Both the position numbers and the translations under genes were made by a program. A stretch of DNA of 64,000 bases from Cryptococcus deneoformans JEC21 (Eukaryota; Basidiomycota; Tremellomycetes; Tremellales; Cryptococcaceae): NCBI RefSeq assembly GCF_000091045.1, contig NC_006682.1, positions 231,001 to 295,000 on the forward strand. The letters are read 5' to 3'. The notes under the pieces are model-generated. The model saw nothing but the letters and a program-made list of their open reading frames with translations. It was not told the DNA's origin and did not search any database. Below, piece by piece: positions 1 through 12,857 of the stretch. The first letter of the stretch is position 1. Every line of letters begins with the position of its first letter.

Positions 1-1706
1 GTGCCAACCCTGAAAGTGGTAATGCCGTATCCGACTTGCTCCTCTGCTGCCCCGGCCCTGAGTTCTTGTGTCGCCTCGTGCATTGAACGAGCGTTCCCTG
101 GGCCAGCAGGAATCGAAGCAAACGCTATTGATGAAGGCTCTGGGATGCCAGAAGGGGGGAGTTGAAGAGGATAGATGGAAGTTAGGGCATTGTAAAGTCT
201 TTGCAGCACGAGCACTCGGCCGTACTCTTCTGATCCGTCATGGAACCATCGTCTGGCTTTTTCGAACAGTCGCGCCATGTCCATGTCAAAATCTCGTAAG
301 CTCAGATATCGTGACGCGTCCGCGATGGCATTGATTCGGGCAAAGGAAAGGGGATGCTGACTGTCAGCTCAGCAACTGGACGAGTTGGCTCACATTAAAT
401 GACAGGAACGGGATATCTACCACCTCGGGCAAGATGTCAAGGACCTCAGCAAGCCTTTGGCCACTAAATTTCAATCAGCGACTTGTCATACATCTACAAT
501 CCATCCTCTCCCAAACTTACCTATGATCTCTATAACCTTCTACGGCTCTCAACACTTCTCTTATCTTGTGCGGCCATTGCTCAGGCCCGCCAATGTTTCT
601 TTCATAATCGGCCGTGCCTTCACCAAACCATCCGCTCCCTGGGATGCCGCCTGGTGCGGGATTTCCAGGTAATACCTCTTTAGGTCCCTCCCATTTTGGC
701 AATGTCGCGTCTCTAGCTGCGATGATAGCCTGGTCAGCATCGCGCGGTGCCATCCTCGTTTGATCTGACGGGGAATTTGATTGGGCAGTCGAGTAATCGT
801 GACTGAGAGTTAGAGTAATATTAGAAGATGATATTGGGCGGCTTTGAGGAGATGGATTGGAACGTGCGGGTCTGTTGAGGGATGCAGATGTAGAGGCCGG
901 CACGGACGATGGGGTAGAAGGACCGGAAGGGGGTTTTGCAAAGGTTGGGATAGGACTAGGCTGTGCGATAGAGTTGAGACGTGGCACTTCCGTTAATGGG
1001 CCTGGCCTCGTTGACTTTGTCGGGAGCGCTGAAAAGCCTCGGATACTCTTCCTTCCTGGCTTGACTGGATTGTTGTGATACGGGTTGTTGTGGAAAAACA
1101 CCTGAGCTTCTACCTTTGCTGACCAGTCCCGGAAGATCTGCTGTTCGAGTTTGATGGCGTCAATGTAGACGGTGGAGTTTTCCTCGTTATCTAAAAGTCA
1201 GCGCAAAGTATGGCTTTACTTATGCTTACAATGTTTTGCGTTAAGAAAGACAAGATGGAGTTGCTTGAAGAATGTTTCGGGATTTGGATACGCTTGAGAC
1301 GCGAGTTGAGCCTAATAAAGAAAACAGGTTGTTTCTGTCAATTTCTTTTTTCTTTCCACTTCCTTTTTGGATTAACTCACAGCAATATGGTCTAAACACT
1401 CAGGCTCTGGTATAGCGTTATAGTAATCTGCAAATTCTTCCCTGTCTGGAAGCTCTTGGAATATATCGGAAAGCCTACGACTGGTTGGGAAAGCCGTGGC
1501 TCGACATTAGAAGTGACATCCATAAACCGGCAACAAGTAGCTCGTGCACACTCACCTTCCCGCTTTAGCTCCATATACTCTACTCAAAATATCTCTGCAG
1601 GCTTCCCATTGCTTCTCGTTGAAACCCCTTCCTTCCGCATTGCCCGGAAAATATACCGGTACTGGGATCTGTAGCTTCTGGCTGCGCGTAGTCTTTCTAG
1701 GAGGCA
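1..1706 (-). CDS. RSC1/RSC2-like chromatin remodelling subunit, two bromodomains then BAH (5' part, truncated by window edge)
   Basis: Spliced by eye from an ATG at 1706, starting MPPRKTTRSQKLQ, this reads as a subunit of an RSC/SWI-SNF type remodeller. The first bromodomain spans four exons (about 1490-1100) and shows LSDIFQELPDREEFADYYNA, then IPEPECLDHIA and VFLNAKH-YNEENSTVY, including the acetyl-lysine-binding Asn. A Ser/Pro-rich linker follows (roughly 1080-800). The second bromodomain lies at about 560-150, with FARINAIADASRYLSLRDF and EEYGRVLVLQRLYNALTSIY. The sequence at the left edge (VGYGITTFRVG) is where a BAH domain would begin, so the C-terminus lies outside the window. Bromo-bromo-BAH order is the Rsc1/Rsc2 arrangement. 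The second bromodomain has Phe where the binding Asn normally is. It is divergent from the transcription factor at 2329. The family call is strong; exact introns are inferred. Confidence 0.85.
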
Positions 1707-2328
1707 TAGAGGAGATGAAGACTGATATTACGAAGGTGATGTTGTAGAACTATTATAGTAGCTAGGCTATGTTTGGCTACTGTTATAACAGAAAGTATCC
1801 GTCCTTAGTTGGCTTATCTTCTTCCAGTGAGGAGACATATATCTAGATGCCCTGTATAGTAATTCCCCCAGCTCTGCTGGCTGTATTTCTGCTGCTCTCT
1901 GCGACTGGGTTAGCCAACCACAACTCGAACAAGGAGCCACCACTATAACCATAACAACAGGAAGATAATTAATAATAATTAATAATAACTGGGTGGCGGC
2001 GGGGTGGCAGTGATGATTACACAAACAGTACCAGCAAGTATAATAGTTAGTATGACGGGCCACGCGGCGCTTATTTTTATTTTGTTAATTATTTGTTGCC
2101 TGTCGCCGATCGCCGAGGCGGCGGTGGAGGAAGAAACCCCGAGTCGTCATTATCATAACTCGACTCCGGCTTTACGCGCCATGGTCGAGAAGATTTAGAA
2201 CAGAAAAGAGCAAAACGACAGCATCTCAGCGACCACAACCGCTTGGCAAGACTCAAGAATCACAATCAACCTTCATGTTTACTATGTCCCTTCTATATCC
2301 ATAGTCGGTCCAAGTCTCTGATAGTAAG
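1707..2328. promoter_or_regulatory. Shared divergent promoter region, RSC-like gene / Zn2Cys6 factor
   Basis: About 620 bp lie between two divergent start codons. They contain an A/T-rich stretch near 1960-1990 with repeated AATAATT units, and no coding sequence I can support. Promoter function is inferred from the position. Confidence 0.5.
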
Positions 2329-5300
2329 ATGTCCTTCAACTCCAAAAACGCTGCCGGTCCATCACGACCTCAAAAGCTGCCCCGTAAGGTCAACCGGTCA
2401 CAACCTCAACTCAAACGCAATGCTGCCTGCCTCCCATGTCGCAGACGACGTATCAAGTGTGACGCTACAAGACCTCATTGCTCATCCTGTGTACGAAGCT
2501 ACCATTTTCTGGCCCGTACTTATCCTGATACTGGAAGGGACGCTCGCGGAGTGCAATGTACCTATGCTGAAGATGCCCCGGATGTCGGCCATAACGAGCA
2601 ACAATCCCATGGTTTGCGATCTCAACCTGCACAGCCGACAAAAAGGAAGCTCAGCGAAGAAGATGGAGAAGATGGGGATCCAAAAGGGATGATTAAAAGG
2701 CTTGAAGGTAAAGTCGGTACGTGTTTCGGGTCTATACACCGACTGTGAACTAATGTCACACATTTTGCCGTCACGTAGCCGAGCTCCAAAAAGCTCTGGA
2801 AAAGTCTCATTGTACAACGCCTTCGATTACAGATCCTGGGCTGCAAATACCATCAAGCAATGTCTCGGATGGCGAAGCTCGTGGTCAACCCGCTCAATTT
2901 GAAAACAGTTTTTATTTATGGACGGGAACCTCTCAAGCCGCAGTTGTGGATACTTTCCCACCGCAAAATCCTCATAAGAACAAGCATTCCGACCCCATGA
3001 ATGGTTTCCCTTCCGCCTTGGAAAATTTTGTACCTCATCATTCTGCCGAAATGTACAACATGGGCGATGCTGGCTTTCCCCCTCTTCAACAATCTTCAAT
3101 GCAGCTGAAATATAATGCTAAAAAATGTGACAGTCATTTGGACAATTTTCGAACGTCTGTAGAAGTTCCGCCCATTGACGCAGAAGCTGGTAAGATGGGT
3201 AACGATATTTTGGATATATTGTGGCCGGGATGGCCGCCGACTCTCCCTTCGCCATGTAAGTAGCTTTCACTAATCCCAACTACAATACTTAATCGGCTTG
3301 TAGCAATGCTCGAGCATCTGGTCGAAACCTTTTTCACCATGACCCCATCTGTACCTCGTGTTCTCCATCGCCAATCTTTCCTTGCCCGACTTGCGCTGCC
3401 GCCATCGCACCCTGAATTTCCCCAACGAGCTCTCCTACATGCCATTTGCGCTGCTGCTTCTCGATATTCCGCGGCGGTCTCTGTTCGATCTGTCGCAGAT
3501 GGAATGATCAAAGTCAACGATGATGCTAGACAAGCACGGGGCAAGGGATTAGACCAGGACGTTGCGAGCGAGACTTGCTTCTCAGAGCGAAATGCAATGT
3601 ATGCAATAGAATTCATGAAGTATAACCATATAAACGCCAGAGGGCTATTTGATATTTTGCAGGCAACGGTAAGTGGGTTGACATCGCGAAACTCTGAATT
3701 GACGTACTGTGTGTAGATCATCCTAGGTCATTGGTGTCAAGCCAATTCAAGGTGATTGAACGCCTGATGATTGGGGAGAATGTTAGCTTACATTGTTGAC
3801 AGATGGATGGAGGGTTGGGTTATGATCGGTGCGGAAACGCGCCTTGCTATCTGTCTTGGCCTTCTACAAAACCAAAGTCAGCACGATCGCGGCATACCTT
3901 CTATCAAACAATCAGTCTTGGACCGCCCGAAAGATGATGCCGACAGAGAGGAACGTCGAGCTACGATGTATTATGCGCTGTGCTATGATGTGACCTCATC
4001 AGCTTCATCTGGCTGGGTTGGGACTATGCCTACGGAAGAGCTGGTGAGGATTTGTCAAATAACATGTTATACATGAGCTAAATGAGCGTAGACTGCTAAT
4101 TTACCTGCAGCGCGAGTAGATTTTGATAAAGGGGTGAGTATTAGCGGCCGTGGGCTTGTAAATAATTAACAGGAAGCCAAGGGCAAAATACCGGAGAATC
4201 CTCAAAATTTCCATTCCCCAGACATCTTTTACAAGTAAGTATCTCAATACGTGTCTCGCGACATCCAACCAATACTATCTAGCCACCCTGTTGCCGACAG
4301 TTTTGTCATGATGATAAAAGGCAAAATCCTTCTAGGTCGGGCTTGTCGTTTTGTCCGTAAATGTAAGGCTATGGAGCCCGAAGACAGGCTTCTAGCGAAA
4401 GATACGCCCGAGTTCAGGCAAATCGACGGCGACATTGCCATGTTCAGGTGTGTGATCAATGATCTGTCAATTATATTGCGACCCATGCTGATTACGAAAG
4501 TTTAGTATGTCATTCCCAAAGTCCCTCCGAGATCCAGTTCAATATATGAGTGGGCATGCCAAAGGCATAGATGCCGACCTAGTCGTAAGTTATAGGAAGC
4601 CCACCGCCAGTACTTTCTGATTCCTCCGAAGAGCGCCCATCTCGTTCCACACGTCGTCGCCATACAACTCCACGAACCATTTGCCGATCTAAACGACCCA
4701 TCCTGCAGCTCGGCCATAAGATTACTGACCGAGGCTAGAGCTTGTTTGAATATTGTTTACCTGTTGATTGGCAGTAGTGCAGATATATCCTACGTTGTTG
4801 CTCCTATCACTTCTTGTAAGTCGTATCTTCGCATTACCTTCTAGTCCAAAGTCGGCTGACCATCTTATACAGTGTATGTCCTAACTATTTAAAAAATGCC
4901 TCTTGCCAGCAGCTTATCCAATCTAGCTATATATTCACAGCATCTAGAGCTCTAATCTTGTTCTATCAAAAGGCACTGGAAAGTGGCGATCAAGTGACAG
5001 CCATGACCATGCACGCGGAGATCGAAGTATTCAAGTAAGTGTCGAACGCCATTGGTGCGAGTGCATGGCATCCAGTCCTTATTCTCTCTGCAGGATGGCA
5101 TTTACATCCCTCTCAGCGCGTTTTTCTATGGGTTCTCGACACCTCACCATGGTGGAGAAGCTCATGCAACATGTCGAAAAAGACACCCTCGGCCATCAAG
5201 TGTTTAACGAAGATTTCTCCTTCCTGCCGCCCGCTCATCTTTCTTCCGAGTCTGTGCCTGGCTTCGTGTCTGACCTCGGTCAAATGGGGTTACCAGACAC

Positions 5301-5637
5301 CCATCCTGACAGTATGATGATCTTTGAGCTCGAAAAAGCTGCAGCCCTGGGACGACATCGACCTGGATTTAGCTCGCATGTTATGATGGATCAAAAGAGA
5401 GGATATGCGGGAGGATTGAATTCACGGTCCAACTCCACTGCTGGATCTACTGGGCCAAGTCCCAATGATCCCTCGCGATGGTTGGATATAAGTAAAAGTC
5501 AGCAAGAGGCAAGTCTTACTCTCTTGAGCTCGGAGAATGTTGGCGGTAACGGAGGATCGGCGGCTGACTCCCCGAGCGTGAGAGGGCAGCGGATTGGAAC
5601 CTTGGGAGTTATGAGTAAAGCGGAAGTTGGAAATTGA
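2329..5637 (+). CDS. Zn(II)2Cys6 fungal transcription factor
   Basis: The ATG at 2329 opens a basic N-terminus followed by a binuclear zinc cluster, CLPCRRRRIKCDATRPHCSSC, with the sixth cysteine in GVQC. The last spacing is about 22 residues, much longer than usual. An acidic/basic segment (KRKLSEEDGEDGD) precedes the first intron at about 2715-2778. The middle exons carry the fungal-specific transcription factor domain, with LEHLVETFFTMTPSVPRVLH at 3309 and GAETRLAICLGL near 3820. The last exon (from about 5095) ends with a Ser/Gly-rich tail at a TGA ending at 5637. This is a nuclear DNA-binding regulator. The sequence does not show its targets. A nitrogen or amino-acid role is conceivable because a permease lies downstream, but that is only neighbourhood inference. 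There are many short introns, so splice positions are approximate. Confidence 0.88.
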
Positions 5638-7699
5638 GGGGCCCGAACTTGTCCTTTCAAAGGATTATACACAATCATAATATGCTCGGCATGCGGGCAC
5701 AGCGCACAACGGTCCTCCCGCGCCCGTGTTCGGCAGCTTATGGCTTGCAAACAGCGGGCAATGGGCGAACGAAAGGGCGGAAAGAGCACGGGTCAGAGAC
5801 GCCAGGCGCCAGGTGTCAGGAGGATTCAGGATGTTTGCTGTTTGCTCAGTGCGGATGTGCAGTATTACAGTTTTGAGGGTACCTCACCTGCTGTTTATCT
5901 CCATCCCTATACCATGGCTACTATGTATTTTCTATCGTATTATATCTTTGTGTTTTTGCAGGTGATGCTTGCAGAAACGTCTGTTTACAAGTCTTCTAAA
6001 CCATCATAAAATGCTTTAACTGTTTTTATGCCCCCGAAACGTAGTACTATCTATCCCAATGATTCCTATCCGAAACCTCGAAGCCTTCAACTATCCCTAA
6101 CCAGTCGATCAACCGCCAGCTTCCACCACCAGTATTCCCTTCCCTGGAGGTGACGTTCCTCGAGCCTTACCTCCTTTAAACCAAACAACAGCAAACGCCG
6201 TAACAACTCGGCGGTCAGATCTTCCGCCCAAACCGCCAAAGCGCAGTCTACCGTAATACTGCATACCAGAACGGACATGCCCATTCCCATTTCCCATATA
6301 TTATTTGCACGGCAATAACGAAGACTAAAACTGAACGTAATTCCCAAACTTAACATCAACATGAACCTGAAATATTTGTCCGAAACCCCACGCGTAAGTC
6401 CTTTCTCGGGTCATCACTAGTCAATTCAAGTTTCTTCGAAAAGCTAGACAGAGAAAAGTTTCATTATTTGAGAGGAAGAAGGCTTCAGTTTCTTCGGCAA
6501 AGGTTTCAATACATTCTAACGGGAGCGAGAGAGTAAAGTTAGCTACAGATAGTCAGAGGGAGATCAAAGGATCATTTACAGACAATACTGCATTACGCCC
6601 GTCACATTATTATTAGACTATAGACATTCTTCTGAGGGAGTGTTCGGCAACAATTTTCAAGTGCTGGAGGATTATGAAACAATATTCGGTTGAGGTTTCA
6701 ACTCTCAAGCTTTGTATGGGGAATTAGGTTCTATATACTTAAATAAAAAAGCGCGTCTACCAAGACCTAAAAGTGGACAGAGAATGGCAGAAACAGCCAG
6801 CGCGTGCGGCTCTAGCAGGCTAAACAAGGAATATGCAATGTATGACGTTATTAGATAATTGATTGATACCGCATTTGGAAAAAAATCGCACGCAGACATG
6901 CTGAGGATAAGGTCTCCAACCAAATATCTAAAAAAAACCATCGTAAGTCACCAACTCTTGTGATGATGCCCTTATTAGTCATTTTGCTTGCTGTGATAAG
7001 CAAGGGCACAATAGATAGCACCGTTTAGTTATCTGCCTCTTCTCTCACCTCTCCTGCCTCTCTCTCCATCCGTCATTTTGATTTTGATCTGCCGTATGTG
7101 ACGCCGCACCACCGTTTACCGCATGCGCGCAAGGAACGAGCACAAGATCATTCCACAAGCCGAACACGCACGATTAGGTACAAGTCCCTGGTGTACGTAG
7201 TTTATTTAGACTATATTTTAGACTGGATTTGTCTTTCCGACTGTGGTCACTTGATTGGACAAAATGAAAAGACTGGATGGAAGCACGCTGCACAAGGAAC
7301 AAAGTTATCCGCGGGCGATTTTCAACCAATCAGCTAAATAAGTTGAGGGTTTGATCTACAAGTGGAGCAAGATCGCCTTCTTTTTTCGCTGCTCCAAGAG
7401 ATAAACCGTACAACGTCCATCATCCATATTTAACTGGCATCGGATGCATACTTGTCTTACCTTTTTTTCAATACTTCTCTCTCCAGTCGGTCGTCTCCAG
7501 TGGCCAGCCTCTTCCGATCACTCAGTTTAATACGATTTAACGCGGAAAACAACTAACTGCCCCTCACGTTCTGACCGATAAGGGCTATAAGTGGAGCCCA
7601 GAACGGTTACATCTCTAGTGCCAAGTAGTTACAGTTTCCCACAATTGCCCCATATTTGCTCCTTTCAGTATCAATTCACTCACTTCTTCTAATAACGAC
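5638..7699. promoter_or_regulatory. Long intergenic region and permease promoter with GATA sites
   Basis: These 2.06 kb lie between the transcription factor and the permease. I see no convincing exon. GATAAG hexamers occur at 6906-6911, 6995-7000 and 7577-7582, within 800 bp of the permease ATG. GATA factors control nitrogen-source permeases in fungi, so nitrogen regulation is a reasonable inference. The length leaves room for an upstream leader or a noncoding transcript. Confidence 0.5.
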
Positions 7700-9935
7700 A
7701 TGTCAAGCGCAATTGAAAAAGAAGGAAGTATTAGGGGGAGAACATCCCAAGAGGTCGTCAGCGCGGGATACGACCCAAAGAAAGGTGGCGATGGTGTAGA
7801 CACAGTGGTCACCCCTGCACATGCGGAAAAAGGCAGTTATGAAGGCGGTGAGTTACATGCTCTTCGGGGGACGAAGGGAGTGTATGCTTGATATCGTCAC
7901 AATTGTAAGTCGCTGATAACAGGCTTTCTATGTTGAACAGAAGGCATCCATGTTGGCGAAGGAACTGTTCATCGTCAGTTGAAGCAGCGTCATATGGCCA
8001 TGATCGCTCTTGGTGGAGCGATTGGTACTGGTGAGTTTTGGCTCTGTATTTTTCTGCACTTCATTGTCTTATACATTATACAGGTCTCTTCGTTGGTTCT
8101 GGGTCTGCTTTGGCCAGCGGTGGTCCTGTGGGCGTGTGGCTTGGTTATATCTTCATGGCGTCTATGGTGTAAGTTGTCTCTCGAATTGTTCGTCGTTTTG
8201 TAGCTAATATGATTGTTGACCGTCAGATACGCGATGATGGTGGCGCTTGGAGAAATGGCAGCTTTATACCCGGTTTCTGGTGCCTTCACTCATTACGCGT
8301 CACGTTTCGTCGATCCTTCTCTTGGTTTCGCGCTTGGTTTCAACTACTGGTATTCTTACGCTATCACCATTCCGACTGAGGTTGTTGCTGCCAGTATTGT
8401 GATCTCATATTGGGATACAACAACGAATGTCGCCGTTTACATTACCGTATGCCTTGTGCTGATTTGGTTCATTAACTTCTGGGGAGTACGTATAAGGAAT
8501 TGATTGTCAAGATGCTGAGGATTCGCTGATCGAAAATCAGGCCAGAGCGTATGGTGAAGCAGAATTTTGGTTCTCTTCCATCAAGGTTATCACCATCGTG
8601 GGCCTCATTATCTTAGGAATCGTTTTGATGTGTGGTGGCGGTCCCGTAAGCGGAAACTTCTTTGCAAAGCAAGTGCTTACGTCTTCACAAGAACCATGAC
8701 GCTATTGGTTTCCGATACTGGCGTAACCCAGGACCATTTGCGCAAATCACAATTAATAATGGTGACGGTGTTATCCCCGGACGATGGGGTCAGTTCCTCG
8801 CCTTCTGGAATGTCTTTGTACAGGCTGCTTTCTCTTTCATCGGTACTGAAATCATTGCTACCACTTTGGGTGAGGCCGAGAACCCCAGGAAGACGGTCCC
8901 TCGAGCGATCAAGCGTGTTTTCTTCCGGTATGTTTCTTTTCTAGTCAGAAAGATAGTTAGATTAACGACGATATGATCAGTTTGCTCTTCTTCTACGTCT
9001 TTGGCATTTTTATCATCTCGGTCCTTGTTCCGTACACCGAGCCCAATCTCCTCAATGGAACTGGCACCGCTGCCGCTTCTCCTTTCGTCATTGCTATTGA
9101 GAACGCGGGTATTAAAGCTCTTCCTTCCATTGTCAACGCTGTGCTCCTTATTTCTGCTTGGTCGGCTGGTAACTCAGATCTCTATGCTTCTTCTCGAACC
9201 CTATATGCTCTCGCGCTCGAGCGCCAGATGCCTCGTTTCTTTCGACGATGCACCAAAAGGGGTCTTCCCATCTGGTGTGTTGTAATCACAGGTCTTTTTG
9301 GTTTTCTTTCATACATGAACACTGGCGGTGAGACGGCTGAGAAGGCATTTGACTGGTTGTACAACTTGTCTGCCATTACAGGTATCATCACGTGGTGGTA
9401 AGTCATTTGAAATAATGCTCAGAAAGAACGCTTACATCGATATAGGGCTATTCTGCTTTCGTATCTTCGATTCTACTATGGTTTGAAGAAGCAGGGTCTC
9501 AGTCGAGACGATTTCCCATACCGCGCTCCTTTCCAGCCTTGGCTTTCTTGGTATGGCTTTATCTTCTTCACTCTCATCATTCTTGTAAGTGCACAGGTCA
9601 ACGTGAAATTTGGCGATGGTCATTGAACTTCCCTTAGTTCAACGGTTTCACTGTCTTCTTGAAGGGCAACTGGGATGCCTCTTCCTTTGTTGCTGCCTAT
9701 ATTAGTAAATATTTTTTGTTTCCTTAAAATTCGAATGAGCTGACAAAATCAAGCGCTGCCCATCTTCGCTGTCTGCTGGATTGGATGGAAACTTGTTAAG
9801 AAGACCAGGGTAGTTCCTTTGGCCGAGATCGACTTCCACAGTGGACGAAGGGAATTGGATGAGCTTGAAGCATTGGATGCGGAAAGGTTTAAGGCGGAGA
9901 CCAAGTACCAAAAAATTATCAGTATCTTGTTTTAA
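7700..9935 (+). CDS. Amino-acid permease (APC superfamily, fungal YAT type)
   Basis: This is a plasma-membrane amino-acid/proton symporter by family. A hydrophilic N-terminus ([17 protein letters not shown]) ends at an intron with its donor at 7848. Exon 2 reads [18 protein letters not shown] then [13 protein letters not shown], the signature at the start of TM1, and exon 3 continues [20 protein letters not shown]. Later exons contain [59 protein letters not shown] and [18 protein letters not shown], all highly conserved in YAT permeases. About 12 membrane segments fit. The last exon ends [10 protein letters not shown] before TAA at 9933-9935. At least six short introns interrupt it. Substrate range cannot be told from the sequence. 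GATAAG sites upstream suggest nitrogen control. Confidence 0.95.
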
Positions 9936-10703
9936 TAGAAATCGTAACTGGTTGTGAGGGAAATATTTAGGAAAATGTTAAAAGAGTTTCGATTGCTCTA
10001 TCCTTTGTAGTTCAGTAATATTAGGCTGCTTTTACGCAAGCATATCATGTACTTTAAAATTACACACTTTTTGAGTTTCATTTGGTCACATCTTACCTAT
10101 AGAAAAAGTAACGTTAACGATAACCAGAACCTTCTGCGGCACCATAATCAGGGGCATACATGACGGATGACGAAGTGTCGGCGAATGATTGCCAAAATTC
10201 TCTTATCAGGTGATGCAGATTCAGCTTCTCTTTGTCGTTGGTCGCTGTTTTTGCTCCTTTATTATTGTAGCAACGACTACCCATCCCTCGGGAGGGATAT
10301 AATCCCGATAGCTGGGGGAGTTCTCGTGGTTGGGACTAACCCACCCTTAAAGCTACAACGGATGAGATGAGTGCGCATGCTGGAAGTGATGTCGCGTCAA
10401 AATGGAGCGTTGCGTGTGCTGTGGCAATGCAGATTGTGTACATTGGCTTGATGATGGATAGCATGATGATGACCCTTTCTCAACACAGTGATTCGACAAG
10501 CTCGAAGGTGATCGATCTTGTTGGTCAAAGGTGATCTGATCAGCCCAAAAGGACGGTTCTTGGAGTCAACAGAGGTAACAAAATAAAATGCATTTTCGGA
10601 GTCCTTGAAGAGCTATTTACACTTTTTGAATTCGCATTTGTGTTAAACTCCACAGTTTTCCCTTAAATATTGTTGTGTATCTCTCTTTGAAGACGCTTCA
10701 GTC
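9936..10703. other. Intergenic, permease to cupin gene
   Basis: About 770 bp include the permease 3' end and the upstream region of the cupin gene. I see no open frame with protein-like composition and no repeat. Confidence 0.6.
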
Positions 10704-11551
10704 ATGCCAGTGACACCGCGGCCCAACTATCCCTATCCAGTACCCAACTCAGAACTCATTGCGACTCATTCCCTTGGGAAGCACTTCGAAGGTGGTTTCT
10801 TTGCTCAGAATGTTGCCCTCGAATCAGACAGCCCAAAGTCACCCGCACCTCAAAATGCCCATATATCACAACCAGACGCTTTGGGAGGGAGGGTACAATA
10901 TGCATCTGGTCCAGGAGCAGAATTGCTCTACGGTCCACCAGGAGATGAGCGAGTGGGAGAAGATAAAAGACTAGATGCGACTTTAATCTACTATCTTCTT
11001 ACCCCTGACTCATACCGATCTGCAATGCACATGAATTTACACTCTGTACGTACGAGCGTCTTACTAGTGGATCGATCTGCATGAAGTATTATTTTAACAA
11101 GTAATGACTTCAGACTTTCCACCTCCATCACGCTGGGCGAGCACTTTACACTCTCATACAACCACCTCAGAAGAATGGTGACGAGCCAACAGTTCGTCGT
11201 GTGATCATGGGACCCAATTCTTCTCTCGGAGAGGTCACTCAGCTTTTCGTACCGGGAGGTTGTTGGAAAGCTAGCGAGATTCCCGAAGAGGACATGTTAT
11301 TACTCGGGGGGCGCGAGGATAACGACTTGAAAGAGAGAATAGGGTGTTTAATCAGCGAGGTTGTTGTGCCGGGTTGGAATCCAGACCAGCACCAATTCAT
11401 TGATGAGGATAAGGTGGGTAACTCTGAAGGCTTTACAAGTATTGTTGCTGATTCATTCTAGTTGCGGGCCATGTGGGGCACTAAATCAGGATGGGAACAG
11501 TACACCAAGTACATCCATCCTCCGCAAGGCGTCGAACATCCAGATAAATAG
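10704..11551 (+). CDS. DUF985 / cupin_5 family protein
   Basis: From ATG at 10704 the protein begins MPVTPRPNYPYPVPNSELIA. Motifs of the DUF985 cupin family follow in order: EGGFFAQ, an exon ending MHMNLHS at about 11047, then FHLHHAGRALYTLIQP, VRRVIMGPNSSLGEVTQLFV, PGGCWKASEIP and LISEVVVPGWNPDQHQF. The final exon reads LRAMWGTKSGWEQYTKYIHP and stops at TAG 11549-11551. The fold is a small beta-barrel with His/Glu ligands typical of cupins. The biochemical function of the family is poorly established, so no reaction is assigned. It converges on chorismate mutase, with stops about 135 bp apart. Confidence 0.85.
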
Positions 11552-11686
11552 GCTTCCTATTCTCCAAGCCTGGTTCACGGACCCCTGCTACAACGTTACT
11601 GTTGTTTAAGGAAACAGATTATAGAAACAGAATTTAGAAGTTAAACTACATCCCCTGCCTATTATGATATTCCACCTGTATATAAT

Positions 11687-12857
11687 CTACTGGCTTTTGC
11701 CCTTCATCCAAACATCAATTTGAGACTGAGGGACGCCGTCCAAACGATGAATAAGATAGTCCACCTTTGTAATGTCAAGTCTATACCATCTGTGAAATCT
11801 CAAAGAAAACTCACTTCGACATCCTTGGTAAGAGGAATGACCCAATCCTTGTACATGCCCACCACCGAGGCGAGATCAATCTTCCCTCTGGCACCCATCT
11901 CCTCGTCAGGAACCTCAATTAATCGACCGTCCACATCCATCTCACACCCATAAACCCTTGCTTTATTAGCCAATCGGACAAGCAACTTTGCTTCCACAGC
12001 AGGCTTGGTAATGAGACCCGCTAAAGCTTCGGTATTTGGAGGGGAGGCGAGGATATGAGGGATGAAGTCGTGGGGTGCGGTGAGGAATTTGCTCTCAGAA
12101 ACAAACATACCTGGCCGTAGTCAAATCAGTACAGTCTCTAAACCAATGTCAGTTTTCACTTACCGAAGTGTATCCTTCGACTCAAAGCCTGCAATACCTC
12201 AACATCTCGAGTAGCTGAACTGCCGTAGTTACCATCATCTTCGGATTCAGTCTTCCCCTTTCCAGCACCGGTGATACCGGGGACGATGTGCTCCACATAG
12301 AACCGAAGGATCCTAGAATTGACATTTACAGAAGGGTGAGTAGCAGCGGGTTCATACAAGAGAGTAGGAAATTTTTGAGGTTTGAGGATGGGCTGCGGAA
12401 GCCTGTCCAGTGGGGTGAAAGGATGTTCATCGGGGCTATCCAGTAAGGTCAGCTAGAGTAAACATCGAAGATTGAGATCATATGCCTTGTAAAGCGTCGG
12501 GCCTTTGCTAAAAAGAGACTAACCGTCAGCTGTCTTTGAATGCCTTCAACGAAGTCCTAAACCTACCATGGAAAGTCTCTGTCTCGTACAAGAACCATTC
12601 AAGCCAGCTTCCTTCAAAATCAATTTCATCCTTGAATGCTCCGGCCTCGTAGATTTTCTTGTTGTACGCGAATTGAGCTCGTTCAATAAGCACTGAGAGC
12701 CAAAAAGAGTCAGTGTTGTTGATATCTGCTGCGTGTCACGAGAGACAAAGCACTACTGACAGAAAATGATTGTGTCTTCGAGCCGAATAAGCTGTGACCT
12801 GATGCGATCGAGAGAGAGAAGTTCTGAAGCGTTGGCCCCGGTAGTGAAGTTCATCAT
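11687..12857 (-). CDS. ARO7: Chorismate mutase (eukaryotic AroQ type)
   Basis: This enzyme converts chorismate to prephenate, the branch toward phenylalanine and tyrosine. The start ATGATGAACTTC lies at 12857, and the N-terminus reads [20 protein letters not shown] then [12 protein letters not shown], the helix carrying the first catalytic Arg in this family. Middle exons show [16 protein letters not shown] and [14 protein letters not shown]. The stretch [20 protein letters not shown] followed by [11 protein letters not shown] is diagnostic of fungal chorismate mutase. The end reads [20 protein letters not shown] and stops at 11687. The length, about 280 residues, fits the yeast Aro7 class, whose members are dimeric and regulated by Trp and Tyr. 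An acidic linker ([11 protein letters not shown]) precedes the NYG motif. There are five or so introns. Confidence 0.92.

Noticed and set aside
6087..6362. Open minus-strand frame upstream of the permease
   Set aside because: Composition looks like chance translation, no motif, no splice support; the region is better read as promoter.
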